Shown: positions 25,531 through 33,978 of the stretch, in pieces
How positions within the stretch are numbered: position 1 is the stretch's first letter
How the letters are laid out: each line of letters starts with the position of its first letter
Assembly (NCBI RefSeq): GCF_001425265.1
Contig: NZ_LMEC01000026.1
Coordinates: 435,877-499,876, forward strand
Reading direction: 5' to 3'
Length of the DNA stretch: 64,000 bases
Source of the DNA: Massilia sp. Root418
GTDB lineage: Bacteria; Pseudomonadota; Gammaproteobacteria; Burkholderiales; Burkholderiaceae_D
Position numbers and translations under genes: made by a program
Notes under the pieces: model-generated
What the model was told of the DNA's origin: nothing
What the model saw: only the letters and a program-made list of their open reading frames with translations
Database searches by the model: none

Positions 25531-25989
25531 CTAAACAGGCATAAGGAACAGGGTCCGCTCCGCCTCGCGCCGCCGCGCCAGCCCGGCCACGCGGCGCCCG
25601 CCAGCCTTGTCCCACAACAAAAAGCTCTCGGCCGCGCCGGCCAGGTCCTGCGCCATGGTCTTGCGGCACACGGAACTCGCGCCGAATGCCCCCAGCCCGA
25701 TGTTATAGGCCAGAGAGACGCAGGCGGCGGCGCGCTGCGGCGGCTCCAGGTGCAGCGCCGGGCAGCGTTTGAACACGCCGAGCAGGAACTGCGCCACGCG
25801 CCGCTCCAGCTCGGCGTCCGCCTGCCGCTGGCTCCAGACCATGCCCTCGGCCACGCCCAGCGTCTCGCCCCAGCCTATGGTCCACACGCCCACCAGGTCC
25901 CGGTAGGCGCGCAGGCGGCAGCCTTCGAAGCGGCGGATCAGGTCCAGCGCCAGCGGCAAGGCGCCGCTCTCCTCCAGCGCCGCCGTCAC
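25531..25989 (-). CDS. GH24 lysozyme (endolysin) of the tailocin
   Basis: 152 residues. T4-lysozyme-type glycoside hydrolase 24: the catalytic motif RRFEGCRLRAYRD (Glu 22, Asp 31), then TIGWGET, and CVSLAYNIGLGAFGASSV further on. There is no signal peptide, so it needs the holins next door to reach the wall. The start overlaps the stop of the 3TM holin gene by four bases. Its job is to burst the producing cell and release the tail particles. Last unambiguous tailocin gene. Confidence 0.9.
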   Translation of the reverse strand: MTAALEESGALPLALDLIRRFEGCRLRAYRDLVGVWTIGWGETLGVAEGMVWSQRQADAELERRVAQFLLGVFKRCPALHLEPPQRAAACVSLAYNIGLGAFGASSVCRKTMAQDLAGAAESFLLWDKAGGRRVAGLARRREAERTLFLMPV

Positions 25990-26462
25990 TTGCCGCGCTC
26001 GCGGAGCGCGCGGCCGACGAACCAGAACGCCAGGATGCCTGACAGGATGGCGCGGTCCTCGGCGTCGTAGATTTTCAGGATCGCCTCCCAGCCGCCGATA
26101 TCGGCCTGGCGCGCCACCATGAACATGGCCAGCTTGGCCAGGCCGTACATCAGCAGCACATAATAGGTGGCCACCGGCCGCACCAGCACGTTGAGCGCGT
26201 CTGCCCAGGGGACGCCGCTCAGCTGCATCTGTCCCTGCAACGCCGACTTTTGCGCGTCCAGCAGCGCCAGCGTTTCGTCGACGCCGCCCTGGAACTCGGC
26301 CAGCGCCTGGCGGCTGGCCGCGCGTGTCTGCTCCAGCTGGAACTGGCGGTCCAGCATGGCCAGTTCATGCGCGTTGTCGCTGCGCTTGTTGAGAAAGCCG
26401 AACAGCTCAGGCAGCAGCCGCAGCAGGCCGCCGCCCAGCATGGACAACAGGGAAATAATCAT
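25986..26462 (-). CDS. Three-TM holin (GTA_holin_3TM-like)
   Basis: 158 residues from the ATG at 26462, which overlaps the upstream stop as ATGA. The layout matches the PF11351-type holin: an N-terminal hydrophobic segment (SLLSMLGGGLLRLLPELFGFL), a charged coiled-coil middle (SDNAHELAMLDRQFQLEQTRAASRQAL), then WADALNVLVRPVATYYVLLMYGLAKL and a last helix (LSGILAFWFVGRAL). Such proteins permeabilise the inner membrane for the lysozyme. A longer in-frame reading upstream (to 26714) is rejected because it lacks a start signal and overlaps the neighbour. Confidence 0.82.
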   Translation of the reverse strand: MIISLLSMLGGGLLRLLPELFGFLNKRSDNAHELAMLDRQFQLEQTRAASRQALAEFQGGVDETLALLDAQKSALQGQMQLSGVPWADALNVLVRPVATYYVLLMYGLAKLAMFMVARQADIGGWEAILKIYDAEDRAILSGILAFWFVGRALRERGK

Positions 26463-26698
26463 GAACGTTCTCCTTGCAAATACCAGGCCAGCCAGGCCAG
26501 CAGCAGCGCGTCGCCGTAGCTGGGCGAGGCGATGCGGCCGAACAGCGGCGCCAGCACGATGTCGAGCGCGCCCGTGGTCAGCAGCAGCCAGCCCAGGCGC
26601 GCGGGCAACTCCGTGTGGCGGCCCATGTGGTTGATGGTGTGGAACAGCCCGTGGCACAGGATGGCCAGGGCTGCGATGAGATAGATAGCCGGCAGCAT
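26459..26698 (-). CDS. Small membrane protein of the lysis cassette
   Basis: 79 residues. Two or three hydrophobic segments (PAIYLIAALAILCHGLFHTI; LGWLLLTTGALDIVLAPLFG; YGDALLLAWLAWYL) are joined by a short His/Arg-rich turn. Its ATG overlaps the stop of the preceding gene and its stop overlaps the next start, so it is translated as part of the lysis block. Not recognised by family; a holin or antiholin partner is the most economical reading. Confidence 0.7.
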   Translation of the reverse strand: MLPAIYLIAALAILCHGLFHTINHMGRHTELPARLGWLLLTTGALDIVLAPLFGRIASPSYGDALLLAWLAWYLQGERS

Positions 26699-27060
26699 TA
26701 CGGCCCTCCAACAAAAGAGCGCAGCCGTTTCAGGCCGGCAGGGATCACCACCTGCGCGGCGATGCCCAGGCCGGCGCCGCCGGCCAGGCGCATGAAATCG
26801 CCCACGCTGTGCAGCCAGGGAAAGTAATGCAGCGCCGCCGCCGCGATCACCGGGGCGAAGAAGCCCGCCAGCAAGGCCGAGCCGGCCACGGTGCTGGCGA
26901 TCTTCAGCGCCGACATCGGCGGCAGGTAGGACAGCGACACCAGGCCGCCGAAGAAGCCGGCCAGGAGCGCGTCATACTGCACGCCGAACACCGAGCCGCT
27001 CAGCGTGATGGTGCCGGCGGCGATGGCTATCGACGCAGTCGAACTTGCGGGTTCCGCCAT
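26698..27060 (-). CDS. Holin-like membrane protein
   Basis: 120 residues with three or four hydrophobic helices (IAAGTITLSGSVFGVQYDALLAGFFGGLVSL; IASTVAGSALLAGFFAPVIAAAAL; LAGGAGLGIAAQVVIPA) and a short basic C-terminus, the general form of phage holins. AAAGGAA lies seven bases before the ATG. It directly follows gene D and starts the lysis cassette. The family resembles 'putative phage holin' proteins of P2-like elements; the exact family is uncertain. Confidence 0.72.
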   Translation of the reverse strand: MAEPASSTASIAIAAGTITLSGSVFGVQYDALLAGFFGGLVSLSYLPPMSALKIASTVAGSALLAGFFAPVIAAAALHYFPWLHSVGDFMRLAGGAGLGIAAQVVIPAGLKRLRSFVGGP

Positions 27061-27085
27061 GGGGTTCCTTTCGTAATGAGTTGAT

Positions 27086-28129
27086 CTAGGCCGGCGCCAC
27101 CAGCGCCTTGCCGCCCTTTTTGCCGGGGCCGTGGCCGACCCCGGCCTTGCCGCCGTTGGCGCCGTTGATGGACAGCGTCATCTGCCAGCCGTTTTTACCG
27201 AAGCTGTGCGCCACGCGCTCCACCAGGTAGCTTCCGTCCACGCCGTGCTTGAAGCCCTGCAGGACCAGCTCCCGCTCGGCGCCGATGTCCGCACGGCCCG
27301 CCAGCGTCAGCGTGCCCTTGGCCGTGCTGCGGTTCAGCGCTTCCAGCCCGGCCGCGGCGGCCGCCCTGGCCGCCGGCAAGCTGGCGTGCACGCGGCGGTC
27401 CGTGTGCACCGCCCCGCCGCCCGGCACCTTGCTGCCGTTGGCCGCTTCCACGAGGGTCTGCTTGCCGGTCTTCGGGTCGTGCGCGATGGCCTTGACCGCG
27501 TCCACGCTGGCCCGGTCGGCATAGGTGAACTGGTACTGGATCAACATGTAGGGCGCCAGCGTGACGGCCGGCAGGGCCTGGCCGCTGGCGCGCTTGCCGC
27601 CGCCGCGCGGCATCACCAGCAGCTTGCCGTCCTTCACCGCCGCCGTGGCGCCGTGGTCCAGCGCCAGGCGCGTGATGAAGTGCAGGTCGCTTTCGTTGAG
27701 CTGGTCGGCGCGCGCAATGGAGGCCGTCACCTGGCACACCGCCTGCCAGCCGTGCCGCCCCGCCACCTGCGCCACGATGGCGGCCAGCGTGGTGTTCTCG
27801 TAGGCCTGACAGCGCTGGCTCTTGGCCCCTTGGCGCATGTCCACGCCTTTGCCGTGGATCTTCATGGTCATGGGCGAACTGTCCAGCACCACCTCGTCGA
27901 TGCGGTAAGTGCCGAGGTAAGCCAGGCCGCTGCCGGCCCAGCCCAGCGACACCGTCAGCGTGGCGCCGCGCGGCGGGATCGCCACCTTGCCGTCGCGGTC
28001 GTCGACGTGGATGTCGCAGGTGTCGCTGGCCAGGCCGGTGCAGTCGGTCAGCTCGATGCTGATCAGGCGGTCTTGCAGCAGCGGGGTGATGTCGGTGCCG
28101 TTGGCCACCACTTGGAATTCAGCTTGCAT
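27086..28129 (-). CDS. D: Tail protein D (contractile injection hub, VgrG/Pvc8-like)
   Basis: 347 residues (P2 gpD 387). The hub signatures are there: SIELTDCTGLASDTCDIHVDDRDG near the start, LGTYRIDEVVLDSSPMTMKIHGKGVDMR, DLHFITRLALDHGATAAVKDG and a C-terminal AHSFGKNGWQMTLSING. gpD forms the trimeric hub under the tube, carrying the spike. AAGGAGG precedes the ATG within the end of X. It is last of the structural genes, as in P2 and R-pyocins. Confidence 0.9.
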   Translation of the reverse strand: MQAEFQVVANGTDITPLLQDRLISIELTDCTGLASDTCDIHVDDRDGKVAIPPRGATLTVSLGWAGSGLAYLGTYRIDEVVLDSSPMTMKIHGKGVDMRQGAKSQRCQAYENTTLAAIVAQVAGRHGWQAVCQVTASIARADQLNESDLHFITRLALDHGATAAVKDGKLLVMPRGGGKRASGQALPAVTLAPYMLIQYQFTYADRASVDAVKAIAHDPKTGKQTLVEAANGSKVPGGGAVHTDRRVHASLPAARAAAAAGLEALNRSTAKGTLTLAGRADIGAERELVLQGFKHGVDGSYLVERVAHSFGKNGWQMTLSINGANGGKAGVGHGPGKKGGKALVAPA

Positions 28130-28138
28130 GGCGCCTCC

Positions 28139-28345
28139 TTACGACCACAGTTGCACCACGTCCTTGCGCGGCGCAGGCAGCTCCGGCAGGCGTATCAGCA
28201 CGCCGGCCGCGTAGGGCTGCGGCCGCGCCGCCAGGCCGGGGTTGGCCGCGTATACCGCTTCCACTGTGCCGGCCACGGTGCCGTAGTGCGCATGGCACAG
28301 GGTGTCCAGCAGGTCGCCGTCACACGTTCTTATAGTCATCGCCAT
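28139..28345 (-). CDS. X: Tail protein X (LysM-like)
   Basis: 68 residues. Matches gpX: DGDLLDTLCHAHYG...TVEAVYAANPGLAARPQPYAAGVLIRLPEL, a LysM-like fold that joins tail tube initiator and baseplate. It overlaps the end of U by 26 bases, as is usual in P2-like clusters. A second ATG two codons in (28339) is an equally good start. Confidence 0.88.
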   Translation of the reverse strand: MAMTIRTCDGDLLDTLCHAHYGTVAGTVEAVYAANPGLAARPQPYAAGVLIRLPELPAPRKDVVQLWS

Positions 28346-29240
28346 AGCGTTTGAACTCCAGGTTGAAGGTTTGCTTGCGCGGCAGGCCGTCCATGCGCAG
28401 CCCGCTCTGGTCTTCGGCTATCGCCACCAGATACCAGCGGCCCAGCACTTCGCCGTAGCCGGTGGTCAGGCGCAACGGCTTCAGTGCCACGCCGATGGCG
28501 CGCAGCTGGTTGAGCTGCGTGCGGTCCGACTCGACAGGGCCGGTCCCGCCGGTCTTCTGCGGCTTGTCGCGTTCCACGTAGACCGCGCCGGCCAGCGTCA
28601 GCGTCTCGCCGCCCTGCGTCATGGCCTGCATAGCGTCGGGCCGTCCGAGGCGCGTTACCGCATCGATGCCGAAAGTGCTCTGGCGCCGCAGGCTGTCGAA
28701 GGCGGCGGAAGACAGCCCGAAGTGGTAGCTTGCGCCCTCGTCCGAGTTCAGTATCAGCAGATGGTTCATCGCCACTGCGGCCGGCGCTGCAGCCACGGCG
28801 GCGGCGCCCGGCGCCTTCAGCGCCAGCGAGGATACCGCGTCCAGCGCAGCCGTCGGCTTGCCCACGCCGCCCAGCGCCGCGAGCTTCTGTTGCAAGCAGC
28901 CCACCGCGCCTTCCAGCTTGAGCGCCGCGCCTTTCACCGCCGCGATCTTGCTGTCCACCAGCTTGCCCGCCGCCGCCTGCATCACGCCGACACTGCGCTG
29001 GATCACCTCCCCATCCAGCAGCGGCACCACGCGGTTCAGCAGCGCGGCGGACGAGGTCACCAGCTTGGTCGCCTCATCCACGTGGCCGACTGCCATGTCG
29101 GCCAGCTTGCTGATGCGGCCAGCCTGCTTCTGATATTGCTGGTCCAGCTTCTTCGTCACCTGCGCTTCCGCCTTCGCGGCACGCTCGGTGGCGCGCGCCA
29201 CTTCGCTCGTGGCCTTGCTGATTAATTCCTTGATACTCAT
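28320..29240 (-). CDS. U: Tail protein U with long N-terminal helical extension
   Basis: 306 residues, about twice P2 gpU (159). The C-terminal ~130 residues are gpU: MNHLLILNSDEGASYHFGLSSAAFDSLRRQSTF, RWYLVAIAEDQSGLRMDGLPRKQTFNLEFKRYGDD. The first ~155 residues are a separate Ala/Lys-rich helical region (KELISKATSEVARATERAAKAEAQVTKKLDQQYQKQ), possibly a coiled coil. gpU terminates tube growth beside X. The extension could be a tape-measure-related fusion; this is not a frameshift, since the frame is continuous and well used. Confidence 0.82.
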   Translation of the reverse strand: MSIKELISKATSEVARATERAAKAEAQVTKKLDQQYQKQAGRISKLADMAVGHVDEATKLVTSSAALLNRVVPLLDGEVIQRSVGVMQAAAGKLVDSKIAAVKGAALKLEGAVGCLQQKLAALGGVGKPTAALDAVSSLALKAPGAAAVAAAPAAVAMNHLLILNSDEGASYHFGLSSAAFDSLRRQSTFGIDAVTRLGRPDAMQAMTQGGETLTLAGAVYVERDKPQKTGGTGPVESDRTQLNQLRAIGVALKPLRLTTGYGEVLGRWYLVAIAEDQSGLRMDGLPRKQTFNLEFKRYGDDYKNV

Positions 29241-29248
29241 ATGGCCCT

Positions 29249-31693
29249 CTAGAACGTAGGTACATCGAACAGACTGCCGCGCTGGCGCTGCGCCTGGAAC
29301 TGGCCCATCAAGCGCTGCAGATGCGGCAGCAGCTGCTCGGCGATTCGGCGCGGATCCTTGGCGTCGCCCTGTACGGTGACGGAAATGGTGGGACTGAAGT
29401 GGACATTGGACGGCGCTGCCGCCACCGAAGGCGGCCTTGCCTGGGCTGCGCCGCCCGCAGATGCCGCGCTGCCCGCCGCACCACCGGCCGCAAGCGCCTG
29501 CGCCTGCACCAATGCGCCGTGCGGCTGTGCTGGCGCTCCTGCGGCAGGCGGCACCGGCAGCGCATCCGGCCTGGTCGCCGACCGCATGCCGGCGTAAAGC
29601 AGCGCGCCGGCGCCAGCCATCGCAATGCCCGCCGTGGCCGATACCGCAAGGCTGCGCCCTCCCAGGCGGGGTGCGCCGGATGCGCGGGCGGCCGCCGCCT
29701 CGCCTGCCTGGTTGCCGGCGCCGTTGCGTGCGTCACTGCCATCTGCCTTGCGCTTGCGGCGTGCGGCCCAGGCATTGCCCAGCGCATCGATGCCTTCCGC
29801 ACCAAGGGCCGCGCCGATGCCGCCGCCGATCAAGCCACCCACCGCTGCGCCAATCGGGCCGCCAAAGGCGCCGATCAGCGCGCCCGCCTGCGCGCCGGCC
29901 GCTCCGCCAGCCAGGCTGCCGCCAACCTTGCCCAGGCCGCGTGCCTTGTCCCCGGCCGTGCCGGGGCCGCGCAACACCTCGTAAGCCTCATAGGCTGCCC
30001 CCAGGCTGCCCAGCGAGCGCCGGCCGAGGCGCCCCAGCAGCTTTGGCGCCAGCTTCAGCCTGTCCAGCATGCCCGCCCGCCCGCGAGCCGGCACCGGCGC
30101 TCCCGCTGCGCCGCCAGCCGCCTGGCTGCCTGCGCCGGCCGCAGGTCGGCCCCCGGTTCCAGCGGCCGCGCTGCTTCCGGCGCTGCCGCCGTTCCCGCCG
30201 GTCCCGCCACTGCGGCCGCCGCCGATGCCGCCGCCCAGCCCTGCCCGGGCCGCGCCAGCGCTGGCCTGCCTGTTCTTCCTGCCCTTCCTCTTCGATCCAC
30301 CACGCTCCGCATCGCCGGCGGCGCTGCCCGCGCTCATCGTCTCGCCGGGCCAGTTCACGACAAATACCTTCTGCGCACCGCCCGCCGCCGGCTCAGTCCC
30401 ACCAGCGGCCGCTGCCGCTGCCGCCTCGGCAGCGTTCCTTGGCACTTTCAGCCGCCCCAGCACCGTCCCGATGCCGAATTCGCCTGCGCCGCGCAGCATG
30501 CCGAATCCGGCCTTTGCCACCCTGAACGCGCTGATCGCCCCCACTATGCCGACGATGCCCGCCACCGCAGCCGGCGACGACCTGGCAAAACCGCCCGCCG
30601 CATCCGTCAGCGCAGTCAGGCCCTTCGCAGCCATGTCGCTGTACGGCTGGATCGCATCGCCAATGCTGCGCTTGGCCTCGTTGACGGAGCGGTCCAGGTC
30701 CGCCCAAAGCTCTTTCGACTGGCCGCGTTTGTCCTGCTGATCGTTGCCTAACCGGCCCGCATCGGGCTTGACCTCCTGGCCGGGCAGTTTGTTCAGGTAA
30801 TTCCGCGCCAGCACCCCATCGGGAACAGGCGGATACTCCCCCGACGCCTTCGTTGCGCGCGCGCCCAGCTTGGCCAGCACCTCCTTCGCGCCCTTGGCCG
30901 CGTCATCCGACGTGGCCGCAGTCTTAGCCTGCTCATTCAGCAGGGCGACCGACTTCAGCACCGCTTCCTGCCCGGTGATGCCCAGCTTCTTCATTTCCAT
31001 CAGCAGCGCAGGCAGGTGCTTCGCCAGCTCTTCCGCGCCGAACTCCCCGCCGCTCAGCTGGGCCACCGATGTCAGCGCCGCCCGCATGGCGGCCTGCGTG
31101 ATGGCACCGTCTTTTGCGCCCGAGGTCTTGCGCAGCGCGTTCATCAACGCCGCCGTATCGCCGGCGGACACGCCCTGGCCCACCGAGAAGATGGACAGCA
31201 ACCTGGCCTCATCCAGGATGCCCGCGCCTTGCGCGCCACCGGACGCCAGCTTGCCGGCCGCCCTGGCCAGTTCGTCGCGGTCGATGCCGTTGGCGCGCGC
31301 GGCGGCGGCCAGTTGATCGCCGAACGCCTTCTTTTCGGCGGCAGTCTGCTTGCCCACCAGCGGCCCCACGTCGTTGACGATGGCCTGGTAGTCCGCCGAA
31401 ATCTTCACCGGTTCGGAAAGCGCTTTCCACAGCGTGGCCATGTCGCCCACGGCAGCCTTGCCCTGCTCCAGGCTCTTGCCCATGCGCTCGAAGCCATCCG
31501 CCTTCCATTGCAAGCCTTTCGACGCGAGACTGAGCCTGAGCGGACTGCGGCTCAGCTGCTCTTCCTGTTTGGCCAGCGCCTCCGCCTGGCGCCGCAGCCG
31601 CGCCACCTGCCCTTCCACGTCTGCAAAAGCGCGCCCCAGCGTGGGGTCGATCACGGCTTTGAACAGCACATTCAATTCCACTTTATCGGCCAT
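29249..31693 (-). CDS. T: Tape measure protein T
   Basis: 814 residues, the largest of the tail-tube genes, in the position of P2 T. The N-terminus is helical and charged (GRAFADVEGQVARLRRQAEALAKQEEQLSR), followed by the phage tail tape-measure core with DYQAIVNDVGPLVG...LARAAGKLASGGAQGAGILDEARLLSIFSVGQGVSAGDTAALMNALRKTSGA. The middle and C-terminus are very Gly/Ala-rich, with small hydrophobic stretches. Its length sets tail length; by the usual ~1.5 angstrom per residue the tube would be of R-pyocin-like size or somewhat longer. The ATG lies four bases after the E' stop. Confidence 0.9.
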   Translation of the reverse strand: MADKVELNVLFKAVIDPTLGRAFADVEGQVARLRRQAEALAKQEEQLSRSPLRLSLASKGLQWKADGFERMGKSLEQGKAAVGDMATLWKALSEPVKISADYQAIVNDVGPLVGKQTAAEKKAFGDQLAAAARANGIDRDELARAAGKLASGGAQGAGILDEARLLSIFSVGQGVSAGDTAALMNALRKTSGAKDGAITQAAMRAALTSVAQLSGGEFGAEELAKHLPALLMEMKKLGITGQEAVLKSVALLNEQAKTAATSDDAAKGAKEVLAKLGARATKASGEYPPVPDGVLARNYLNKLPGQEVKPDAGRLGNDQQDKRGQSKELWADLDRSVNEAKRSIGDAIQPYSDMAAKGLTALTDAAGGFARSSPAAVAGIVGIVGAISAFRVAKAGFGMLRGAGEFGIGTVLGRLKVPRNAAEAAAAAAAGGTEPAAGGAQKVFVVNWPGETMSAGSAAGDAERGGSKRKGRKNRQASAGAARAGLGGGIGGGRSGGTGGNGGSAGSSAAAGTGGRPAAGAGSQAAGGAAGAPVPARGRAGMLDRLKLAPKLLGRLGRRSLGSLGAAYEAYEVLRGPGTAGDKARGLGKVGGSLAGGAAGAQAGALIGAFGGPIGAAVGGLIGGGIGAALGAEGIDALGNAWAARRKRKADGSDARNGAGNQAGEAAAARASGAPRLGGRSLAVSATAGIAMAGAGALLYAGMRSATRPDALPVPPAAGAPAQPHGALVQAQALAAGGAAGSAASAGGAAQARPPSVAAAPSNVHFSPTISVTVQGDAKDPRRIAEQLLPHLQRLMGQFQAQRQRGSLFDVPTF

Positions 31694-31696
31694 CTT

Positions 31697-31843
31697 CTAC
31701 TGCCCTCCTTCCTTGCCATCGTCTTCCAGCCACCACACAATGTCTTCCAGCGTCATGCCGTCGATCTCCGATGGCTGGAAGGCGTACTCACGCGCCAGGC
31801 GCCGCGCCAGGCTGCGCAACTGCGGCGGCGTCACCTGCAGCAT
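31697..31843 (-). CDS. Tail protein E' (GpE family), overlapping frame
   Basis: 48 residues from the ATG at 31843 to the TAG at 31697, in the +1 (equivalent to -2) frame relative to E and overlapping its last ~18 codons. The C-terminus, AFQPSEIDGMTLEDIVWWLEDDG, matches the short GpE/E' family (…DMxxxELxxW). In P2 E' is made as an E-E' fusion by a -1 frameshift; here the offset is different, so either a -2/+1 shift or independent initiation at this ATG is needed. E and E' are the chaperones that load the tape measure. Confidence 0.72.
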   Translation of the reverse strand: MLQVTPPQLRSLARRLAREYAFQPSEIDGMTLEDIVWWLEDDGKEGGQ

Positions 31844-32129
31844 CGGATACCAGGCGAAAATAGGCTTCCTGGATGCGGTTGTAATCGGTCAGCTTGAGCT
31901 GCTCCAGGTCCGCCGGCGCCGCTTGCGCCAGGCTGGCGAACAGCGCCAGCTCGCGCTCTTCCACGTCGTTCGGGTGCATCTTCTGCGCACCGCGCATGTC
32001 GCGCACGGTGGGTGCGCGCAGCACCAGCTGGTTGGTCTTCACGCCATTGAACGACTCAGGGCGCGACAGCGTAATGGTGATCGCGTCGGTGCCTGGGCGC
32101 AGCCAGGCGGGGATGGTGTTGTGGTCCAT
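31788..32129 (-). CDS. Tail assembly chaperone E
   Basis: 113 residues from the ATG at 32129, which has AAGGA seven bases upstream. A longer in-frame reading to 32159 runs into a terminator hairpin and is rejected. The family signature is a beta start (ITITLSRPESFNGVKTNQLVLRAPTVRDMRGAQK) followed by acidic helices, as in P2 gpE/mu-like tail assembly chaperones. Its end overlaps E'. It sits between FII and T as expected. Confidence 0.82.
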   Translation of the reverse strand: MDHNTIPAWLRPGTDAITITLSRPESFNGVKTNQLVLRAPTVRDMRGAQKMHPNDVEERELALFASLAQAAPADLEQLKLTDYNRIQEAYFRLVSDAAGDAAAVAQPGAAPGA

Positions 32130-32145
32130 GGTGATCCTTGAAATG

Positions 32146-32170
32146 AAAAAGCCCGGCACTCAGGCCGGGC
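32146..32170 (-). terminator. Intrinsic terminator between FII and E
   Basis: Read on the minus strand, GCCCGGC(CTGAGT)GCCGGGC is followed by TTTTT. It lies inside the tail operon, between the FII stop (32197) and the E start (32129). Confidence 0.75.
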
Positions 32171-32196
32171 CTGGTTTTAACTAAAATGCAAAGCGC

Positions 32197-32700
32197 TTAC
32201 TGGCCCAGCGCCGCGCGCACGCCGGCCAGCTGATCCTGGCCGTTGACCATGCGGATGCCCGCCACCGGATCGATCTCGATCACGGGCGCACCGTCGATCT
32301 CCAGCTTGTAGTAGCTGCAGCCCACGCTGTACTTGGTTTCGCCCTTCTCGCCGGTCTTCCAGTCGCCCATGTCCACTTCCTGCAGCAGGCCGCGGAAGGT
32401 GGCCACGGCCGCCACCACTTCACCCTTCTGGTTCTTGAAGGCGCCGCGGAAGCTGCCGTTGAAGCTGTTCTGGTCGGACAGGCCGAAGAACTTCAGCACG
32501 TCCTTGGCCACGCCGGTCATGGAGAAGGCTGCGTCCATGGCCTCCAGGCCCATGTCCATCTTGACCGGGGCGTCCATGCCGCCGGCGCGGTAGTCTTCGG
32601 TTTTCACCTTCAGCTTGGGCAGGGTGACCTGGCTGGCCACGCCTGCATAGGAGTTACCGTCGACGAACAGGTTGAAGTTGTAGAGAGTCTGAGGAATCAT
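32197..32700 (-). CDS. FII: Major tail tube protein FII
   Basis: 167 residues (P2 FII 172). Conserved start IPQTLYNFNLFVDGNSYAGVASQVTLPKL and internal DYRAGGMDAPVKMDMGLEAMDAAFSMTGV, both diagnostic of the P2-type tube protein, which stacks as hexamers inside the sheath. It is followed by a minus-strand terminator. Confidence 0.93.
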   Translation of the reverse strand: MIPQTLYNFNLFVDGNSYAGVASQVTLPKLKVKTEDYRAGGMDAPVKMDMGLEAMDAAFSMTGVAKDVLKFFGLSDQNSFNGSFRGAFKNQKGEVVAAVATFRGLLQEVDMGDWKTGEKGETKYSVGCSYYKLEIDGAPVIEIDPVAGIRMVNGQDQLAGVRAALGQ

Positions 32701-32730
32701 GTTGTGGTCCTTGTAGTAGTCGGGGGTTGA

Positions 32731-33900
32731 TTAGTTCGATGCGTCCAGCACTTCGGCGACCCACTGGTTGGTCACCTCGACGCGGAAGTTCGGGTTCTCG
32801 GCCGGCGGCACGTCGGTGAAGCGGATGTTCCAGTACACCTTGCCCTGCTCCAGCTGGCTGGCGGAGTTCAGCTCGGGGTCGGCGTAGACCTCGAAGTTGA
32901 TGATGCAGCCGGCGTTGCGCAGGTCGCGCATGAAGGCGTTCAGGCCCTCGGTCACGTCCTTCACGTAGGTCTTGGTGATGCCGCGGTCCACCGCCCACTT
33001 GTGGGCATACAGGATCGCGTCCATCACCATGTCGGTAGTGCGCACGCGGGTGACGAAGGCCCACTTCGGATCGGCCGACAGCGTGCGGTTGCCCCACAGG
33101 CGGAAGCCGCCGTCGCGGATGATGGTGGCGATGTTGGCCTGGTTCAGCAGGTTGGCGCGGCAGGTGGCGTCGCCGTCCAGGAACTCGACCGGGCGCTTGG
33201 TGCCGGTGATGCCCACCAGTTCCTTGTTGGACGGCGAAACCCAGAAGCCGTGTTCGGCGTCGGTCCAAGCGAACAGGCCGGCAGCGGCGGCCGACGCCGG
33301 CGCGTCGATGTCCTTGCTGGTCGCGGTGTCCCACACGCGCACGCCGGGGTCCACCATGTACAGGCGCTTGCTGCCAAAGTTCAGCGCATGGGCGATTGCT
33401 GCATCGTCGTCAGTGTTGGGGCCGTCGATGACGGCGATAGCGCGCAGCTTGCTGGCGATGCCGTCCATTTCAGTCGCCACCGCCTTGGCCGAGGAGTGGC
33501 CGGGCGCGGCCAGCAGGCGCGGATGCAGGCCCAGGACGGACTTGGCGTCGAGCAGCGCCTGCAGGCCGGTGCGGGCGCCCTGCGCGGTCACGCCGCCGAT
33601 GATGGCGGTGGTCTGCGCGGCAGCGTCGGCCGCCTTGGCCACGCCGACGGCGGCCACCACCGCGCTGGTGCGGGCGTAGATGGCGCGCAGCGACTGGTAG
33701 ATGGCGCTACCGGTGCCGAAGGCCGCCGCCGCTTCGCGCAGCGAGGTGATCTTCACCGGCGTGTTCGGCGCGGCCAAGCCGGCGCCCGGGGTGTAGGTGT
33801 CGACCAGGCCGATCACGGAGCTGGACGGCGTGGCGATCGAGCGTGGGCCGGTGTCGACCAGGGTGACGGTTACGCCGTGGAAGAAGGATGTTGCTGCCAT
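32731..33900 (-). CDS. FI: Tail sheath protein FI
   Basis: 389 residues (P2 FI 396). Sheath hallmarks: FHGVTVTLVDTGPRSIATPSSSVIGLVDTY at the start, VDPGVRVWDT, PSNKELVGITG, and DGGFRLWGNRTLSADPKWAFVTRVRTTDMVMDAILYAHKWAVDRGIT in the C-terminal half. Contraction of this sheath drives the tube through the target envelope. It is preceded by a terminator (33917-33942), so it may need read-through or a local promoter. Confidence 0.94.
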   Translation of the reverse strand: MAATSFFHGVTVTLVDTGPRSIATPSSSVIGLVDTYTPGAGLAAPNTPVKITSLREAAAAFGTGSAIYQSLRAIYARTSAVVAAVGVAKAADAAAQTTAIIGGVTAQGARTGLQALLDAKSVLGLHPRLLAAPGHSSAKAVATEMDGIASKLRAIAVIDGPNTDDDAAIAHALNFGSKRLYMVDPGVRVWDTATSKDIDAPASAAAAGLFAWTDAEHGFWVSPSNKELVGITGTKRPVEFLDGDATCRANLLNQANIATIIRDGGFRLWGNRTLSADPKWAFVTRVRTTDMVMDAILYAHKWAVDRGITKTYVKDVTEGLNAFMRDLRNAGCIINFEVYADPELNSASQLEQGKVYWNIRFTDVPPAENPNFRVEVTNQWVAEVLDASN

Positions 33901-33916
33901 TGTGAATCTCCTAGAA

Positions 33917-33942
33917 ATGAAAAAACCCGCTCGCGGCGGGTT
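33917..33942 (-). terminator. Intrinsic terminator between the 591-residue fibre-module gene and FI
   Basis: On the minus strand AACCCGC(CGCGA)GCGGGTT is followed by TTTT, located between the stop at 33979 and the FI start at 33900. Confidence 0.75.
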
Positions 33943-33978
33943 GGAAGGGACTGCTGTAGGTACTGCTGATGGGCGTGC

